A stretch of DNA of 60,126 nucleotides from JAAERC01 sp965602655 (GTDB lineage Bacteria; Zixibacteria; MSB-5A5; GN15; PGXB01). A program made the position numbers and the translations under genes. Location: assembly GCA_965602655.1 (NCBI GenBank), contig CBFCZE010000001.1, forward strand, positions 1 to 60,126, given 5' to 3'. A model generated the notes under the pieces. It saw only the letters and a list, made by a program, of their open reading frames with translations, was not told where the DNA came from and ran no database searches. Below, piece after piece: positions 1 through 9,588 of this stretch. Position 1 is the first letter of the stretch, and every line of letters begins with the position of its first letter.

Positions 1-518
1 AAGACGTCTGTATGATTATAGTTTCTTTCAATTCGCAACAAACTTTGTGTGCCCGGCTGTGTGGGATCACCAATTCTAACGCCATTGGCCGTGATAGTCA
101 TTGTACTATCATAATAACGACTGGGAGGAGTGGCGCTAATGGCATAAGGCGCCGAGGCTAAAAGCTGAAATGGTGTCATTTGGGCATCGTCGCCCACTTT
201 AATACCGAGAAATCTTGGTTCGCCATTAAAAAGGCTGGTTGTCAAAGGAACCGTTGTTCCCAGTTCAACAGTAAAGACACCCTGGTCATCCGGTGTTATC
301 GGTAATGTTTCCGACCAAATACTATCGACCGGATCGGCATCGGGTGCCCCATAAATTGCAAAATTGACGGCCACTTCATCAACTATCGGATTTCCGTCAG
401 TATCGGCCAGACGACCCTGATATACCATCGTTGCCGGTGCCTGGGCCAAAGCATTGATTACAAATAAAAGCAGGATGGCTAACATGGCCAGTGTGACATT
501 AACAAAACTTTTTCTCAT
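1..518 (-). CDS. Secreted protein, C-terminus cut by window edge
   Basis: Reading the minus strand from an ATG at 518 gives an open frame of about 172 codons that runs off the left edge, so only the N-terminus is present. It starts with a clear signal peptide (basic MRKS, hydrophobic stretch, cleavage near ALAQA), followed by a mature start of the type YQGRLADTDGNPI and a domain with FAIYGAPDA and ASAPYAISA. This layout is familiar from large secreted proteins whose later parts often carry fibre or S74-type tail domains; that continuation is inferred. An AGGAG ribosome site lies just upstream of the ATG. The gene is 37 nt downstream of the 556-1194 gene on the same strand, so co-transcription with the kinase is likely. 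Function unknown. Confidence 0.75.
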   Translation of the reverse strand, partial: MRKSFVNVTLAMLAILLLFVINALAQAPATMVYQGRLADTDGNPIVDEVAVNFAIYGAPDADPVDSIWSETLPITPDDQGVFTVELGTTVPLTTSLFNGEPRFLGIKVGDDAQMTPFQLLASAPYAISATPPSRYYDSTMTITANGVRIGDPTQPGTQSLLRIERNYNHTDV

Positions 519-555
519 AAAACAGCTCCTTTCAATAATCGATTTAAAAAATATT

Positions 556-1194
556 TTATCTTCCATCCTTGGTCGGCGGGCGTGGAAAAGTCGCCAGAGT
601 TGTATCCGGCGGAGGTTCATCGCCACCTCCCCCCAATAAGACTACGGCACCGGCAACGATACCAACACCGAGTCCGATAGCCCACCATTGAGTATACCAG
701 GCTTTCTTTTCTCCGGTATCGATTGTCGGAATTGCAACGAGAGTATCAAGATCCGGGGCTTTAATTTCGGTTCCTACCAGACTTTTGGCGTGTTCCATCA
801 TTGATAAAAATTCGGTCGATTTAATATCAAGATCTCCCGACCAGTCGGCATAAGATCTAAAAGCCTTTGCAAACTGTTCAATAACTTTGTTCCGTTTTTC
901 TTTGACATCTTTGAGTTTGGCGTAATAGACCGCCGCCATAAGAACATGCGCGTTAGCCTTATCTTCAAGGCTCAATGACTCATCTTTTAGAAGGTCATTA
1001 ATTTCCATTTCGGCGCAGTTGTAATTTAGACCCTTAAATGTCTGGCGAGCATGCTCGAGCGAAGGAGCGTCCTTATCGTAAGGACAACTAATTGATTCCT
1101 GAGCCAGAACTCCTATTGGCAGGATAGTGACAATCAGATATGAGATCAACACTACTGTCATGGAGAAACGGAACAAAAGGACTTTTTTGTGCAT
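556..1194 (-). CDS. TPR-like membrane or exported protein next to kinase
   Basis: 212 residues. The N-terminus has a signal peptide or anchor (residues about 10-32, ending VLAQE). Residues 40-140 are helical with TPR-like character: acidic and hydrophobic heptads, ALA-type turns such as KANAHVLMAAVYYAKL, and two cysteines near 38 and 60. A Gly-rich hydrophobic stretch (about 173-193, GVGIVAGAVVLLGGGG) looks like a C-terminal membrane segment, followed by a short proline-rich tail. The ATG is preceded by AAAGGAGG. It lies 41 nt after the kinase gene on the same strand. I do not recognise the family; the context suggests an envelope partner of the kinase, which is inference only. Confidence 0.8.
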   Translation of the reverse strand: MHKKVLLFRFSMTVVLISYLIVTILPIGVLAQESISCPYDKDAPSLEHARQTFKGLNYNCAEMEINDLLKDESLSLEDKANAHVLMAAVYYAKLKDVKEKRNKVIEQFAKAFRSYADWSGDLDIKSTEFLSMMEHAKSLVGTEIKAPDLDTLVAIPTIDTGEKKAWYTQWWAIGLGVGIVAGAVVLLGGGGDEPPPDTTLATFPRPPTKDGR

Positions 1195-1235
1195 TTGACC
1201 TCCTTTGATTATATTATGTTTATATTATTAATCTT

Positions 1236-3008
1236 TTAGTTTTGAGACCAATGTACCAATATATCGATAGATTCTGCATTTTGCCACTTTGTGGCTCCAA
1301 AATCTACCGTTGATTGTCCCTTTCTAATAAATTCTCTCGGACCACCACCATACGGAAAGGTCACTGCCGAATCTATTTTGGCGCCGGGGTAGCGTTGCCC
1401 CTGCGCATTTAAAATATTGAATCCAAATTGCCATTTGCCGGACAGTTTCTGAAGGTCAAGTATCGGGAGATCATTGGCTGAATATTTTTTCCCATGTCCG
1501 TTAAATTGAACCTCCAAAATGGCATCGCCCAGCTCGGACGGGGAAGCTCCAATTCGGAAAGTGATGGTATCTCGTAAATAAAATTCGTCCTGCAAATTAT
1601 ATCGAACGCTTCTGTCAATATTGGTCTGAACCTGATCAATCAAAATAGGGAAATCGGGATGAATAATGGTGATGTCATGATTTCCTTTGTTGATGTCAAA
1701 TTTTTTATTGGGGCTTTTTTCCACGCCGTCAACTAAAATCGCAACGTTGTAATCAGGGACGACACTAATCATCAAAGTCGGAAGCGGCGGCGGTTTTGGC
1801 GCTTCCGGCTCCGGTTGAGTTGCAGGTTTTTCTGAGGCAACAATAGATTCTTCCGATGAACCAGTGCCCGGGGTCTGCCCCTGCTTTGTAACCGGCTTTT
1901 CCTCAATAGGCTCCTGCGTCGTTTCGGGGGTTGTTGATTCATCGCCTGTGGCGGCTATCTCGCCGGAGATAGTGGTATCTTTTGAGGTTTCCTTGGTTGG
2001 GATAGCTTCATTAGTATCAGAAATTATCTCATTGACTTGGATTGATTCGATGGCTGATTGCGCCGCCGGCAGCCAGCGATCGCGAGTCAGGAACGCGCCG
2101 CCGGCCAGAAGAACTATAATTGCCGCTGTTATCCAGAGGGTTTTTTTCGATTTTCCGCCATAAACCTGCTGAACCTCTTTGAGGTCTTTACCCATTTCGG
2201 AAATTGAGTTATACCGTTTACTGGGATCCGGGTGAGTTGCTTTTTTTAATAAGTGTATCATCTGTGGAGAAAGATTTTTAGCTTTTGGACCGCCCCATTC
2301 GGTGATATCGGGGTTGGCCGGATTCCGATACGGCATTTCGTTGGTGGCGAAGTTAAAAAGTGTCACGCCGGTTTCATAAATATCGCTTAAAAACGGGTTG
2401 TAATTGGCGTCACCCGCCTGACGCTCCGGGGCGGCAAACATCGGCGTTAATGCCTGATAGGCCGTTTTGGTGGCGTCCTCACGCATTACCTTGGCGATGC
2501 CAAAATCAATCAGATATACATGATCGTTTTTATCGATTATTATATTATCGGGTTTTATATCACGATGAGCGATTTTTTTACTATGGGCATAAGCTAAGGC
2601 ACTGGTCATGGTCCGAGCAACCCTTAAAAGCATGTCACTTGATAGCGCCCCCGACTCTTTTAAAATCTCCTTGCCATCCCGACCGTCAATAAAGGCAACC
2701 ACCAGGGCGCCTTCTTCGGGAAGATAGTCGATCACGCGGCAGATATTGGGATGATCAAGAAGACATAAAACTTTGGCCTCTTTGTCAAATTTATCTCGGG
2801 CCTGGACTTTTTTAAAAAATTTTACAACCAGCTTTTGTTCGACAAGATTGACATTATAACCGCTATAAACCTCACCGAATCCGCCGCCGCCAATATATGA
2901 ACGGATCTTATATTTGCCACCGATAACCCACCCGATTACGCCAAGCGGATCAAGAGGCTTGTCATCAGAATCATCTTCCCATCCTGTGGTTTTACTTTCA
3001 TCCGACAT
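1236..3008 (-). CDS. Transmembrane Ser/Thr protein kinase with PEGA-like domain
   Basis: 590 residues. A complete bacterial Hanks-type kinase occupies residues 30-270: glycine loop 39-50, ATP-binding lysine K63, catalytic HRD at 148-150 with K152 and N155, DFG at 168-170 and APE at 193-195. One membrane helix follows (281-298). Next come a Thr/Glu/Pro-rich linker (320-410) and an extracytoplasmic PEGA-like beta domain (about 412-470) with a further C-terminal beta domain. All catalytic residues are present, so it should be active. It is transcribed divergently from the PAAR/effector genes. In Pseudomonas-type T6SS a membrane kinase (PpkA) turns the system on by phosphorylation; a similar role here is inferred from position, and no matching phosphatase or FHA protein is visible in the window. 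Confidence 0.92.
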   Translation of the reverse strand: MSDESKTTGWEDDSDDKPLDPLGVIGWVIGGKYKIRSYIGGGGFGEVYSGYNVNLVEQKLVVKFFKKVQARDKFDKEAKVLCLLDHPNICRVIDYLPEEGALVVAFIDGRDGKEILKESGALSSDMLLRVARTMTSALAYAHSKKIAHRDIKPDNIIIDKNDHVYLIDFGIAKVMREDATKTAYQALTPMFAAPERQAGDANYNPFLSDIYETGVTLFNFATNEMPYRNPANPDITEWGGPKAKNLSPQMIHLLKKATHPDPSKRYNSISEMGKDLKEVQQVYGGKSKKTLWITAAIIVLLAGGAFLTRDRWLPAAQSAIESIQVNEIISDTNEAIPTKETSKDTTISGEIAATGDESTTPETTQEPIEEKPVTKQGQTPGTGSSEESIVASEKPATQPEPEAPKPPPLPTLMISVVPDYNVAILVDGVEKSPNKKFDINKGNHDITIIHPDFPILIDQVQTNIDRSVRYNLQDEFYLRDTITFRIGASPSELGDAILEVQFNGHGKKYSANDLPILDLQKLSGKWQFGFNILNAQGQRYPGAKIDSAVTFPYGGGPREFIRKGQSTVDFGATKWQNAESIDILVHWSQN

Positions 3009-3337
3009 TGTCGGCTCCCTGTAAATTTAGCACCAAAATTTGTTAACCACCAAATTGAATACCATTACGACAAATTTGGATCTATCAGAAATAATTTATA
3101 ATTCAATAAAGTTATAAATTATTATAATCCAACGAATTTATATTCACTTTACCATCTATAGCAAGAACTTTTTAAAAAAATATTTTATAATGTTTTGAAA
3201 TAATCCCCAAAATTTTTTTTATTAAAAGTCTTTCAAAGGAATTTTATGTTTTCTATTTTTCAAAAACTATTTGTTGCTCTTGGAGAAAAATTTTGCTATT
3301 TATTAAAGTTACAGTTTATTAAAAGACGAAGGTGTTT
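3009..3337. promoter_or_regulatory. Divergent intergenic region, kinase / T6SS cargo genes
   Basis: 329 bp of strongly AT-rich DNA between the divergent kinase and PAAR genes; it must carry promoters for both directions. A TATAAT hexamer lies at 3186-3191 on the plus strand but has no good -35 at the right distance. An A/T tract at 3170-3230 could be intrinsically bent or bind a nucleoid protein. No clear operator palindrome was seen. Confidence 0.45.
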
Positions 3338-4498
3338 ATGGGCAAAGGCGCAGCCACTCTCGGTTCAATGGCAGAAACCTGTAATGACCCTGCCAATATG
3401 CCGGTGGGACAGGTCATTGCCGCCGGGACGGTTTTAATTAATAAAAAACCGGCCGCAAAAAAGAACGACCAGATTGTTGGGGTTGACACTCATATTGTTT
3501 TGGTTCCTGCTCCACCCAGTCCCTCGCCAGTGCCAACCCCCCTGCCACATCCGTATACTGGCATGATTGACGGAGGACTTAGTTCCTCGGTAAACATAAT
3601 GGGTCAACCGGCGGCAACGGTTGACAGCACTGCCACAAATACGCCATCGCATATTGCCACTCCTCCCGGTGTTTCCTTTCAAAAACCGCCTGACAACAAG
3701 GCAACAATTAAAATGGGTAGTTTTGACGTCATGATCGGCAATGGTGGCAGTGGCAGTGGTAGTGGCAGCGGCGGCGGCAGTTCCGTACAAACCGAAACGG
3801 CGGCGGTTGAGGTTGACAAGGGGCATTTTCTTGATTTGAAATTTGTCGATAAGGGCGGCAAAGAAATCTCCGGTATCAATTATTCAATCAAATCACCCAG
3901 CAATGAAGAGATCAGCGGGATTATCAGCGGCCAAATTAAACAGGCCGGTTTAAAAGAAGGCGATTATGAGGTAGAGCTGAAAGCTATCACAAAAGCGGAA
4001 TGGTCCACTAACAGCGCTCATGTCGGCGATAAGGTCAAACTGCTGGTAGATTCGGTTGGAATTGAGGATGACGAAAAGGCAGTTTTGCAGGTGTTTATTA
4101 AAGATTCCAACTGCGCCGACCGGCTCCACAAATCTTTCGACTGCAAAATCAGCGGCGGGAAAATAGAATATGAGTGGGAATTGGAAGTTGATGATAACCT
4201 TGCTGAAAATCAGGATGCCAAAGTAAGAAGCAGCGGGTATTCATCGCCTGCGTTTTATTTTGCTGTTATGGTAGCTAATCTAAAAACTAAATCGGGTCTT
4301 TTGATTTTTAAGGACTATGTTGAGTTAGAGTTGAAAGACGACGATGATAAACCGATTGGAAACGTAAAATATACGGTCTATCTTCCTAACGGCGGGGTTA
4401 AGGAAGGTTATTTAGATAAAGACGGATATGCCAAAGTTGAAGATCTTCCGCCCGGTAAAATAGAATATAAATATGACATAAGAGATCGTAAGCAGTAG
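3338..4498 (+). CDS. PAAR-like T6SS tip protein with Ig and transthyretin-like C-terminal module
   Basis: 386 residues from ATG 3338, chosen over GTG 3332 because GAAGG sits five bases before the ATG. Residues 1-125 are a PAAR-like domain of the long family, with the proline-rich loop PTPLPHPYTGMIDGG and two short beta repeats (VLINKKPAA, VNIMGQPAA). The ETCNDPANMP motif sits at the very N-terminus; from memory it is usually near the end of this domain, so the order may be permuted. A Gly/Ser linker follows (about 128-146), then an Ig-like region (about 155-315) and a transthyretin-like domain (320-380: FKDYVELELKDDD, YLPNGG, LDKDGYAKVEDLPPGK). PAAR proteins cap VgrG and carry cargo; this one probably recruits effectors through its C-terminal module. 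It is the first gene of the cargo cluster. Confidence 0.85.
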   Translation: MGKGAATLGSMAETCNDPANMPVGQVIAAGTVLINKKPAAKKNDQIVGVDTHIVLVPAPPSPSPVPTPLPHPYTGMIDGGLSSSVNIMGQPAATVDSTATNTPSHIATPPGVSFQKPPDNKATIKMGSFDVMIGNGGSGSGSGSGGGSSVQTETAAVEVDKGHFLDLKFVDKGGKEISGINYSIKSPSNEEISGIISGQIKQAGLKEGDYEVELKAITKAEWSTNSAHVGDKVKLLVDSVGIEDDEKAVLQVFIKDSNCADRLHKSFDCKISGGKIEYEWELEVDDNLAENQDAKVRSSGYSSPAFYFAVMVANLKTKSGLLIFKDYVELELKDDDDKPIGNVKYTVYLPNGGVKEGYLDKDGYAKVEDLPPGKIEYKYDIRDRKQ

Positions 4499-4520
4499 AT
4501 ATTTATTGCTTTTTATTAAT

Positions 4521-7500
4521 ATGCCCCCACCAAAAACACATACAAAAATAGTCACTCCCTTAAAGGGAAAATCAGTTGATATTATTGAGTTCGGAAAAGA
4601 ACTCTATAATAAAAATAGTGTTGTCCTGATGCCCGGAAAGGTTGAAAATGATATTGCCACAACCGATCACCAGGCCATGATGAAGCTTGCGGAAAGTGTG
4701 GGCTTTGTTGGAATTGCGGCTATTTTTAAACAGTTCAGTTATGATTCGCGAAAACGGTTAATATTAACCGGTCATACCGATTCTATAAATGATAAATATG
4801 CCGCTCATTTCCGTTTGAGCAAGGAGAGGGCCGAGGCGGTCTATTGTTTGCTTACGGGGAAAAAGAATCGTTGGGCGAAACTGGCACACGATAAGCATTG
4901 TATTCGGGATTATAAATGCATAATGACCTTTTTTCGATATCTTGGCGGAGATGCTTTTAAAGGTAAAGATAATTGCGATCCGGCAAAAATCGATAATGAA
5001 TGGGATGATAAAAACAAAACGCGCAACGCAGTTAGAGCCTTTTTTAAGTGTGTCAAAAAACATTACAATTTAACCATTGATGATAAAAAACTGGCCAAAG
5101 GCGTTGAAAAGGATGCCAAGAAATTGTGGCCGGAGATAATCTGGAAATCTGTTTTCGATCTGTATGTCGAACAGATACGGAAATTTCTCAAAGTCGATGC
5201 CGCCGGTCTAAAAGATTACCGCGAAAAAAAGTTAAAATTTGCACAGGCCGGTAAAGAATTTTTAGGGTGCGGATCATCGTTTCCTATGAAAACGCCCGAT
5301 GGCAGCAAATACCAGAAAGAGAAATATAGGCGGGTTGAATCTCTCTTTTTCTATCTTGACGATGTTCCGGCCCGCACAAAAGGAACGCCCAGAATTGTCT
5401 GTATCCCGGTGACCGATAAATTGCATGAAGAAAAACAGTGTCCTTTTTATCACGATAAACATTTTGTGGCCAATTATCTCAATCCGCTCAATGAATTGAA
5501 TTGGGTACCCTATCATATGAAGTTTGACTTCTATAATCAGGTTCAGCTCAAAAATGATGTTCCCAAGGTCAGGCAGGTTCCGGAAGGGTTGACTATAAAG
5601 GCCTTTCATTATAAAAAAGTTGGAGGCAATGATAAAAAAGAGGCAATTAGCACCATTATTAAATACCATAAGGGTGTTTATTCTGTTAAGGTTCCCGACG
5701 ATGACAAGCGAAAAAATATATATTTTGAATTCTCGTCAGTTACTAAAAAGGCGCCCAAGATTGAACGATGGTGGGTATACACAAAAGATGAAAATACCGA
5801 GCCGAAGCTGGAAAAGAAACTGGATGAGGACATAAATAAATTATTGACACCGAATGATTATTATAAACGGCTCAGTTTTTATGATCTGCCAGAGGAATGG
5901 TCATCCGAAAATTATATGACCAGATATAAGGAGGGCAATTCCTGGAAGGGCGGCCGGTATCAGGATGTAATGAAGACAGATTTGAAACTCAAGCCATTTG
6001 GTACAAAAGAAGCCGAAGCTGAAAAGCCTATAATATTTTCGTTGGACGATATTGTCTTGGTTGATAAGGATGGCAAACAGGATATTAAAGATAAAGATAA
6101 GACTGATGCCGATAAGGTTCTTTCCGACAAATCAAGATTGTCTCTGTTACATGTTCTCAAGGACGAACTGGTATTATATAAGCCAAGAGAAAGTGATTGT
6201 GTCCAGAATCCCAAAATCAAATCGGCATGCTTTAGCGAGATTGATTTTAGGAAAGAAGGAGTAAATTCCTGGTTTAATGTTATTTCCGATGTTCCGGCCA
6301 ACACCCGCGGAATTATGTTTTGCAATAATTTTTATGGTGTTTTCCATAAGCGTGCCGGTCAGACTGCAGCTACATTTGATCCGAAAAAGAAACATATAAA
6401 AGGTTGTCGGGCTGCCTCTCTTGTAGATGCCGAAGGTCATTGTTCGGTTAAATATAAATATGATCCTTATCTAGACACCAGTACAAAAATTACGCTGACC
6501 AATAATAGTAAAAATGTCAACGGAAATAGCACCACGTTTACGACCAAATTTAAAAAGGGCTACAAAATAAAAACATATGATGGATCTAAATGGAATAAGG
6601 ACTTGCATTATGTTGATTCAATCCAGAATGATACAGGGCTAACTCTGGTGGAAAAGGCGACTGCCACCGAGAACGGTGTTTTTTATCAGGGAATTCCCTA
6701 CTGCCATTATTCTGCAGATGACGTTGGCAATTATGAACTGCATTATATCCATTTTGGATTTGCAAAAAAAAGCCCGGACACGTATAAAGGAGGATATAAA
6801 GTACGATCTTTTTTACTGATTTACTGGAACGGACGGTTCGAGGATAAGACTGATAACACAGAAGATCCATATACGGTTACCGCGGCTGATGTTGAGACAT
6901 TTGAAAGAACCGGACTGAATAATGTAAAGACTCATTGGGAAAAAAAGAAATATAAGCTTGAGCCAGCAGAATTAGATGCTGACCAAAAGGGCAAAATTCA
7001 GATTACACCGGTTTTCTTTTATGAAGCAAAAACTACCGATCGCGGAGGCAAACATAAATGTATGGTCTCAATTGCAAATTATTTTGTTGGTAATATGGGC
7101 TTGGATACCTCAATGATGTACTATAAATTATATCAACAATACCATTCCGCGACAGTATTTGCCTGGGGGCCACCGGTTGTTGATATAGATACACTTCAAT
7201 TTGGTGATTTAACCGCGGCTCATGAACTTGGCCACGCCATTGGTCTTGATGATGATTATATTTATCGCAAAGGCGAAAAATATATAAATGCCAAAGATGC
7301 TCATTTCAGCCAATATTATCTGGGCATGCCATATCATCATGATGATTTTTCTATAATGACAAAAAATAAGGCACCCAGAATGAGGCATTTGTGGCATATT
7401 ATGAACCGCCTCAATTCGGCGGCTGACAATAATACGGAATTAAAAAAGTTGCTTAATGGAACCGAATATCAGATAGTCCACCGCTTCACAAAAAATACTG

Positions 7501-8270
7501 TCAATAAGGTATTGCGTTATCGATTAAAAAATTCTCCCGATGATTATCGTGATATTCTAAGGCCATTTAAAGAAAAGAGAAAACATAGCACCGGAACGGG
7601 CAAAGTAGATTTGGCATTATACAAACTTGGTGAAGATGAAATGACCTGGAATATCAACATTACTCCTACCCCGGCAGGACCCGCATTTAATTTTAATGGA
7701 ATTCTTGTGGTTTTTATCAAAATAGGGTTTATTTTCAAGAACTTTACTGATAATAGCGATCCCGCCCATGTTGTCACCCATAACTGGGGTAATAACAAGA
7801 AAAGTAGATTTATGGATGATATCAAGGCAAAGATTAATGAACTGAATAGGCGTTTTTATTTAAAGGGTACAAACCTTGATTTCAAAAATACATATATATT
7901 CTTTTTCCCCCTTTGCCTCGAATATGATTTCATTAAAACGAAATATGGCAATGCCGATGAAACGGCGACAAAAACTGCCGCGCATATTACTATTGAAGCT
8001 GAGTTTAATGGTACCAAAAAGGCAAAAGCAAGATCATCCCCGCTAACCAAGTTGGAGGTGGGCGATATGGTCGATTTTGATTGGGTGGCAAAATGTATAT
8101 TGGGCAAAGATCCTGGAGATACTTTGGGACATGATAAGAATTGGACCGATTGGGGTACTCCAAGTGCGGACCAGGCAAAATTTACGACGGCAGATTTTGA
8201 ACATCTTAAGACATGGATTAATTCCGCTGATGGTTTAAACGGTGGTGCATTTGAATTGAAAGGAACTTAG
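4521..8270 (+). CDS. Large T6SS-linked effector candidate: OmpA-like domain plus metzincin-type zinc protease
   Basis: 1249 residues from ATG 4521; an in-frame TTG at 4506 is possible and neither start has a strong ribosome site. Residues about 75-115 form an OmpA-like peptidoglycan-binding element (LTGHTDSINDKYAAHFRLSKERAEAV). KYRRVESLFF (about 272-281) follows. DVPARTKG at 281 and DVPANTRG at 590 suggest a duplicated domain. HELGHAIGLDDD, with H901, E902 and H905, is the HExxHxxGxxD zinc motif of metzincin-like proteases. No signal peptide is visible, as expected for a T6SS cargo. The C-terminal 300 residues are unassigned. It sits directly after the PAAR gene and before a lipoprotein that may be its immunity protein. 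The likely role is cleavage of periplasmic or cell-wall-associated protein in target cells, by inference. Confidence 0.8.
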   Translation: MPPPKTHTKIVTPLKGKSVDIIEFGKELYNKNSVVLMPGKVENDIATTDHQAMMKLAESVGFVGIAAIFKQFSYDSRKRLILTGHTDSINDKYAAHFRLSKERAEAVYCLLTGKKNRWAKLAHDKHCIRDYKCIMTFFRYLGGDAFKGKDNCDPAKIDNEWDDKNKTRNAVRAFFKCVKKHYNLTIDDKKLAKGVEKDAKKLWPEIIWKSVFDLYVEQIRKFLKVDAAGLKDYREKKLKFAQAGKEFLGCGSSFPMKTPDGSKYQKEKYRRVESLFFYLDDVPARTKGTPRIVCIPVTDKLHEEKQCPFYHDKHFVANYLNPLNELNWVPYHMKFDFYNQVQLKNDVPKVRQVPEGLTIKAFHYKKVGGNDKKEAISTIIKYHKGVYSVKVPDDDKRKNIYFEFSSVTKKAPKIERWWVYTKDENTEPKLEKKLDEDINKLLTPNDYYKRLSFYDLPEEWSSENYMTRYKEGNSWKGGRYQDVMKTDLKLKPFGTKEAEAEKPIIFSLDDIVLVDKDGKQDIKDKDKTDADKVLSDKSRLSLLHVLKDELVLYKPRESDCVQNPKIKSACFSEIDFRKEGVNSWFNVISDVPANTRGIMFCNNFYGVFHKRAGQTAATFDPKKKHIKGCRAASLVDAEGHCSVKYKYDPYLDTSTKITLTNNSKNVNGNSTTFTTKFKKGYKIKTYDGSKWNKDLHYVDSIQNDTGLTLVEKATATENGVFYQGIPYCHYSADDVGNYELHYIHFGFAKKSPDTYKGGYKVRSFLLIYWNGRFEDKTDNTEDPYTVTAADVETFERTGLNNVKTHWEKKKYKLEPAELDADQKGKIQITPVFFYEAKTTDRGGKHKCMVSIANYFVGNMGLDTSMMYYKLYQQYHSATVFAWGPPVVDIDTLQFGDLTAAHELGHAIGLDDDYIYRKGEKYINAKDAHFSQYYLGMPYHHDDFSIMTKNKAPRMRHLWHIMNRLNSAADNNTELKKLLNGTEYQIVHRFTKNTVNKVLRYRLKNSPDDYRDILRPFKEKRKHSTGTGKVDLALYKLGEDEMTWNINITPTPAGPAFNFNGILVVFIKIGFIFKNFTDNSDPAHVVTHNWGNNKKSRFMDDIKAKINELNRRFYLKGTNLDFKNTYIFFFPLCLEYDFIKTKYGNADETATKTAAHITIEAEFNGTKKAKARSSPLTKLEVGDMVDFDWVAKCILGKDPGDTLGHDKNWTDWGTPSADQAKFTTADFEHLKTWINSADGLNGGAFELKGT

Positions 8271-8292
8271 AATCATATGCTTTTATAGGTAT

Positions 8293-9540
8293 ATGAAATG
8301 TGCAATGACAAAAATCATATATCAATTAATTTTAATTTTCCTTCCCGCTCTGATAATATTTTATGGGGCGGGGTCATGTAAAAATATGGAAGCAAAGGAT
8401 AGCAAAATGGCTTTCGAAACTAAGGATGTAGCCTACCCGGTCAGGTTTGCCAATTTCCAGAGAAATTCTAATGTCCCGGTTATGATGAAATCCAGGTGGA
8501 ATCCGGTATGGTTTAAAAAATATTCGGATATCAATATTGATTATTCATTTATACCCTATAATGTATTGGTTAGGGATAACCTTGTAGGTGTCCGCTATGA
8601 CGCAGAGATGCTATTATTTAACTCACAGGGTAATATGGTGTATCAAATGCCATTGAGTGCTTCGGGTAGTGTTGTTCTGGGTAAGACCGCTATGGCGTAT
8701 CTTGTTATGACTCATCAGATTAACTATCGAGATTATGAATTTAACCTGATTGAAAATATTGGTACACTCCCGGAATTGAATGAATGGTCATATGAATTAC
8801 TTATGTGCCCTACATTTGAAGATATTCTGGCAGTAGTTCAATTTACCGGAGGTCCTCAATATGAACCAAGGAAATATTATATTTATAAGCTTCTTCCGAA
8901 TAAAAGAGATGTTGACTGGTTCCACGAATTTGACGGTGTTGCGAATCATGCTCTTCTGACAAATGATGAAAATAACATCATTCTGGTAAATCGAAATAAT
9001 GTCAGCATTTTTAATACCGATTCGGGAGAGAATACTGGATCATTTAAAATTAATTTTGATGACACGATTGAGCCTGATGTACCATCGATTGCCTCGTTGG
9101 ATAAAAATGACAATCTTGTAATCCTTGCGGACAGAATAGTTGATGAAAAGACCGATAAATATCTGGCGGTTTATTCTCCTGACGGCAAGGAACTCTGGTC
9201 GTTCAAATTAAATGAACCCAATCTCAATCAACCGCCTGCGTGCGATAACGACGGCCGAATATTTATTATTGATGGATTACAACTTCATTGTTTAAAAGAT
9301 GGTGAAATTGATTGGACGGCGATTCTTAAACCGGCTGAAAGAAATTGGATCACTATCACTTCTGACAATCATGCCGTAGTTATAAATGGAAGCCTGCTGG
9401 CTCTGTTTGCGCCAAATGGTGAAAAACTGTTTGAACGGCTTATAACTAAGACCGATGATCAGTTTTATGCCCCGCCGGCACTTGATAAAGATGGACATAT
9501 ATTTGTGGCTGGCCAGAAGGCGTTGTACTGTTTTGAATAA
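8293..9540 (+). CDS. Predicted lipoprotein with PQQ-like beta-propeller; possible immunity protein
   Basis: 415 residues. The N-terminal hydrophobic segment ends in GAGSC, a plausible lipobox with the lipidated Cys near residue 29, so the product is probably anchored in the envelope facing the periplasm. The body shows repeated WD/PQQ-like blades: YSPDGKELWSFKL, PPACDNDGRIFIIDG, FAPNGEKLFE and PPALDKDGHIFVAG. An internal ATG five codons in is an alternative start. The gene lies 22 nt after the metzincin effector. T6SS protease effectors are commonly followed by a periplasmic immunity gene, and this position and location fit, but propeller proteins also act as generic scaffolds. The immunity role is inferred and has no sequence signature. 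Confidence 0.75.
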   Translation: MKCAMTKIIYQLILIFLPALIIFYGAGSCKNMEAKDSKMAFETKDVAYPVRFANFQRNSNVPVMMKSRWNPVWFKKYSDINIDYSFIPYNVLVRDNLVGVRYDAEMLLFNSQGNMVYQMPLSASGSVVLGKTAMAYLVMTHQINYRDYEFNLIENIGTLPELNEWSYELLMCPTFEDILAVVQFTGGPQYEPRKYYIYKLLPNKRDVDWFHEFDGVANHALLTNDENNIILVNRNNVSIFNTDSGENTGSFKINFDDTIEPDVPSIASLDKNDNLVILADRIVDEKTDKYLAVYSPDGKELWSFKLNEPNLNQPPACDNDGRIFIIDGLQLHCLKDGEIDWTAILKPAERNWITITSDNHAVVINGSLLALFAPNGEKLFERLITKTDDQFYAPPALDKDGHIFVAGQKALYCFE

Positions 9541-9588
9541 TTTTGAACAAAATAGGTTTACAAATAATAAAAAATAGATGGTTTTAAA

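Noticed and set aside
3246..3437. Open frame of 63 codons with a reasonable ribosome site, overlapping the PAAR start
   Set aside because: Overlaps the PAAR gene in another frame, and its sequence has no recognisable features; it is most likely chance.
3726..3785. GSG-rich DNA as a simple-sequence repeat locus
   Set aside because: It encodes a normal flexible linker in the PAAR protein; codons vary, so it is not a slippage tract.
3434..3826. Antisense open frame inside the PAAR gene
   Set aside because: Low-complexity mirror of the Gly/Ser linker; typical shadow of a coding region.
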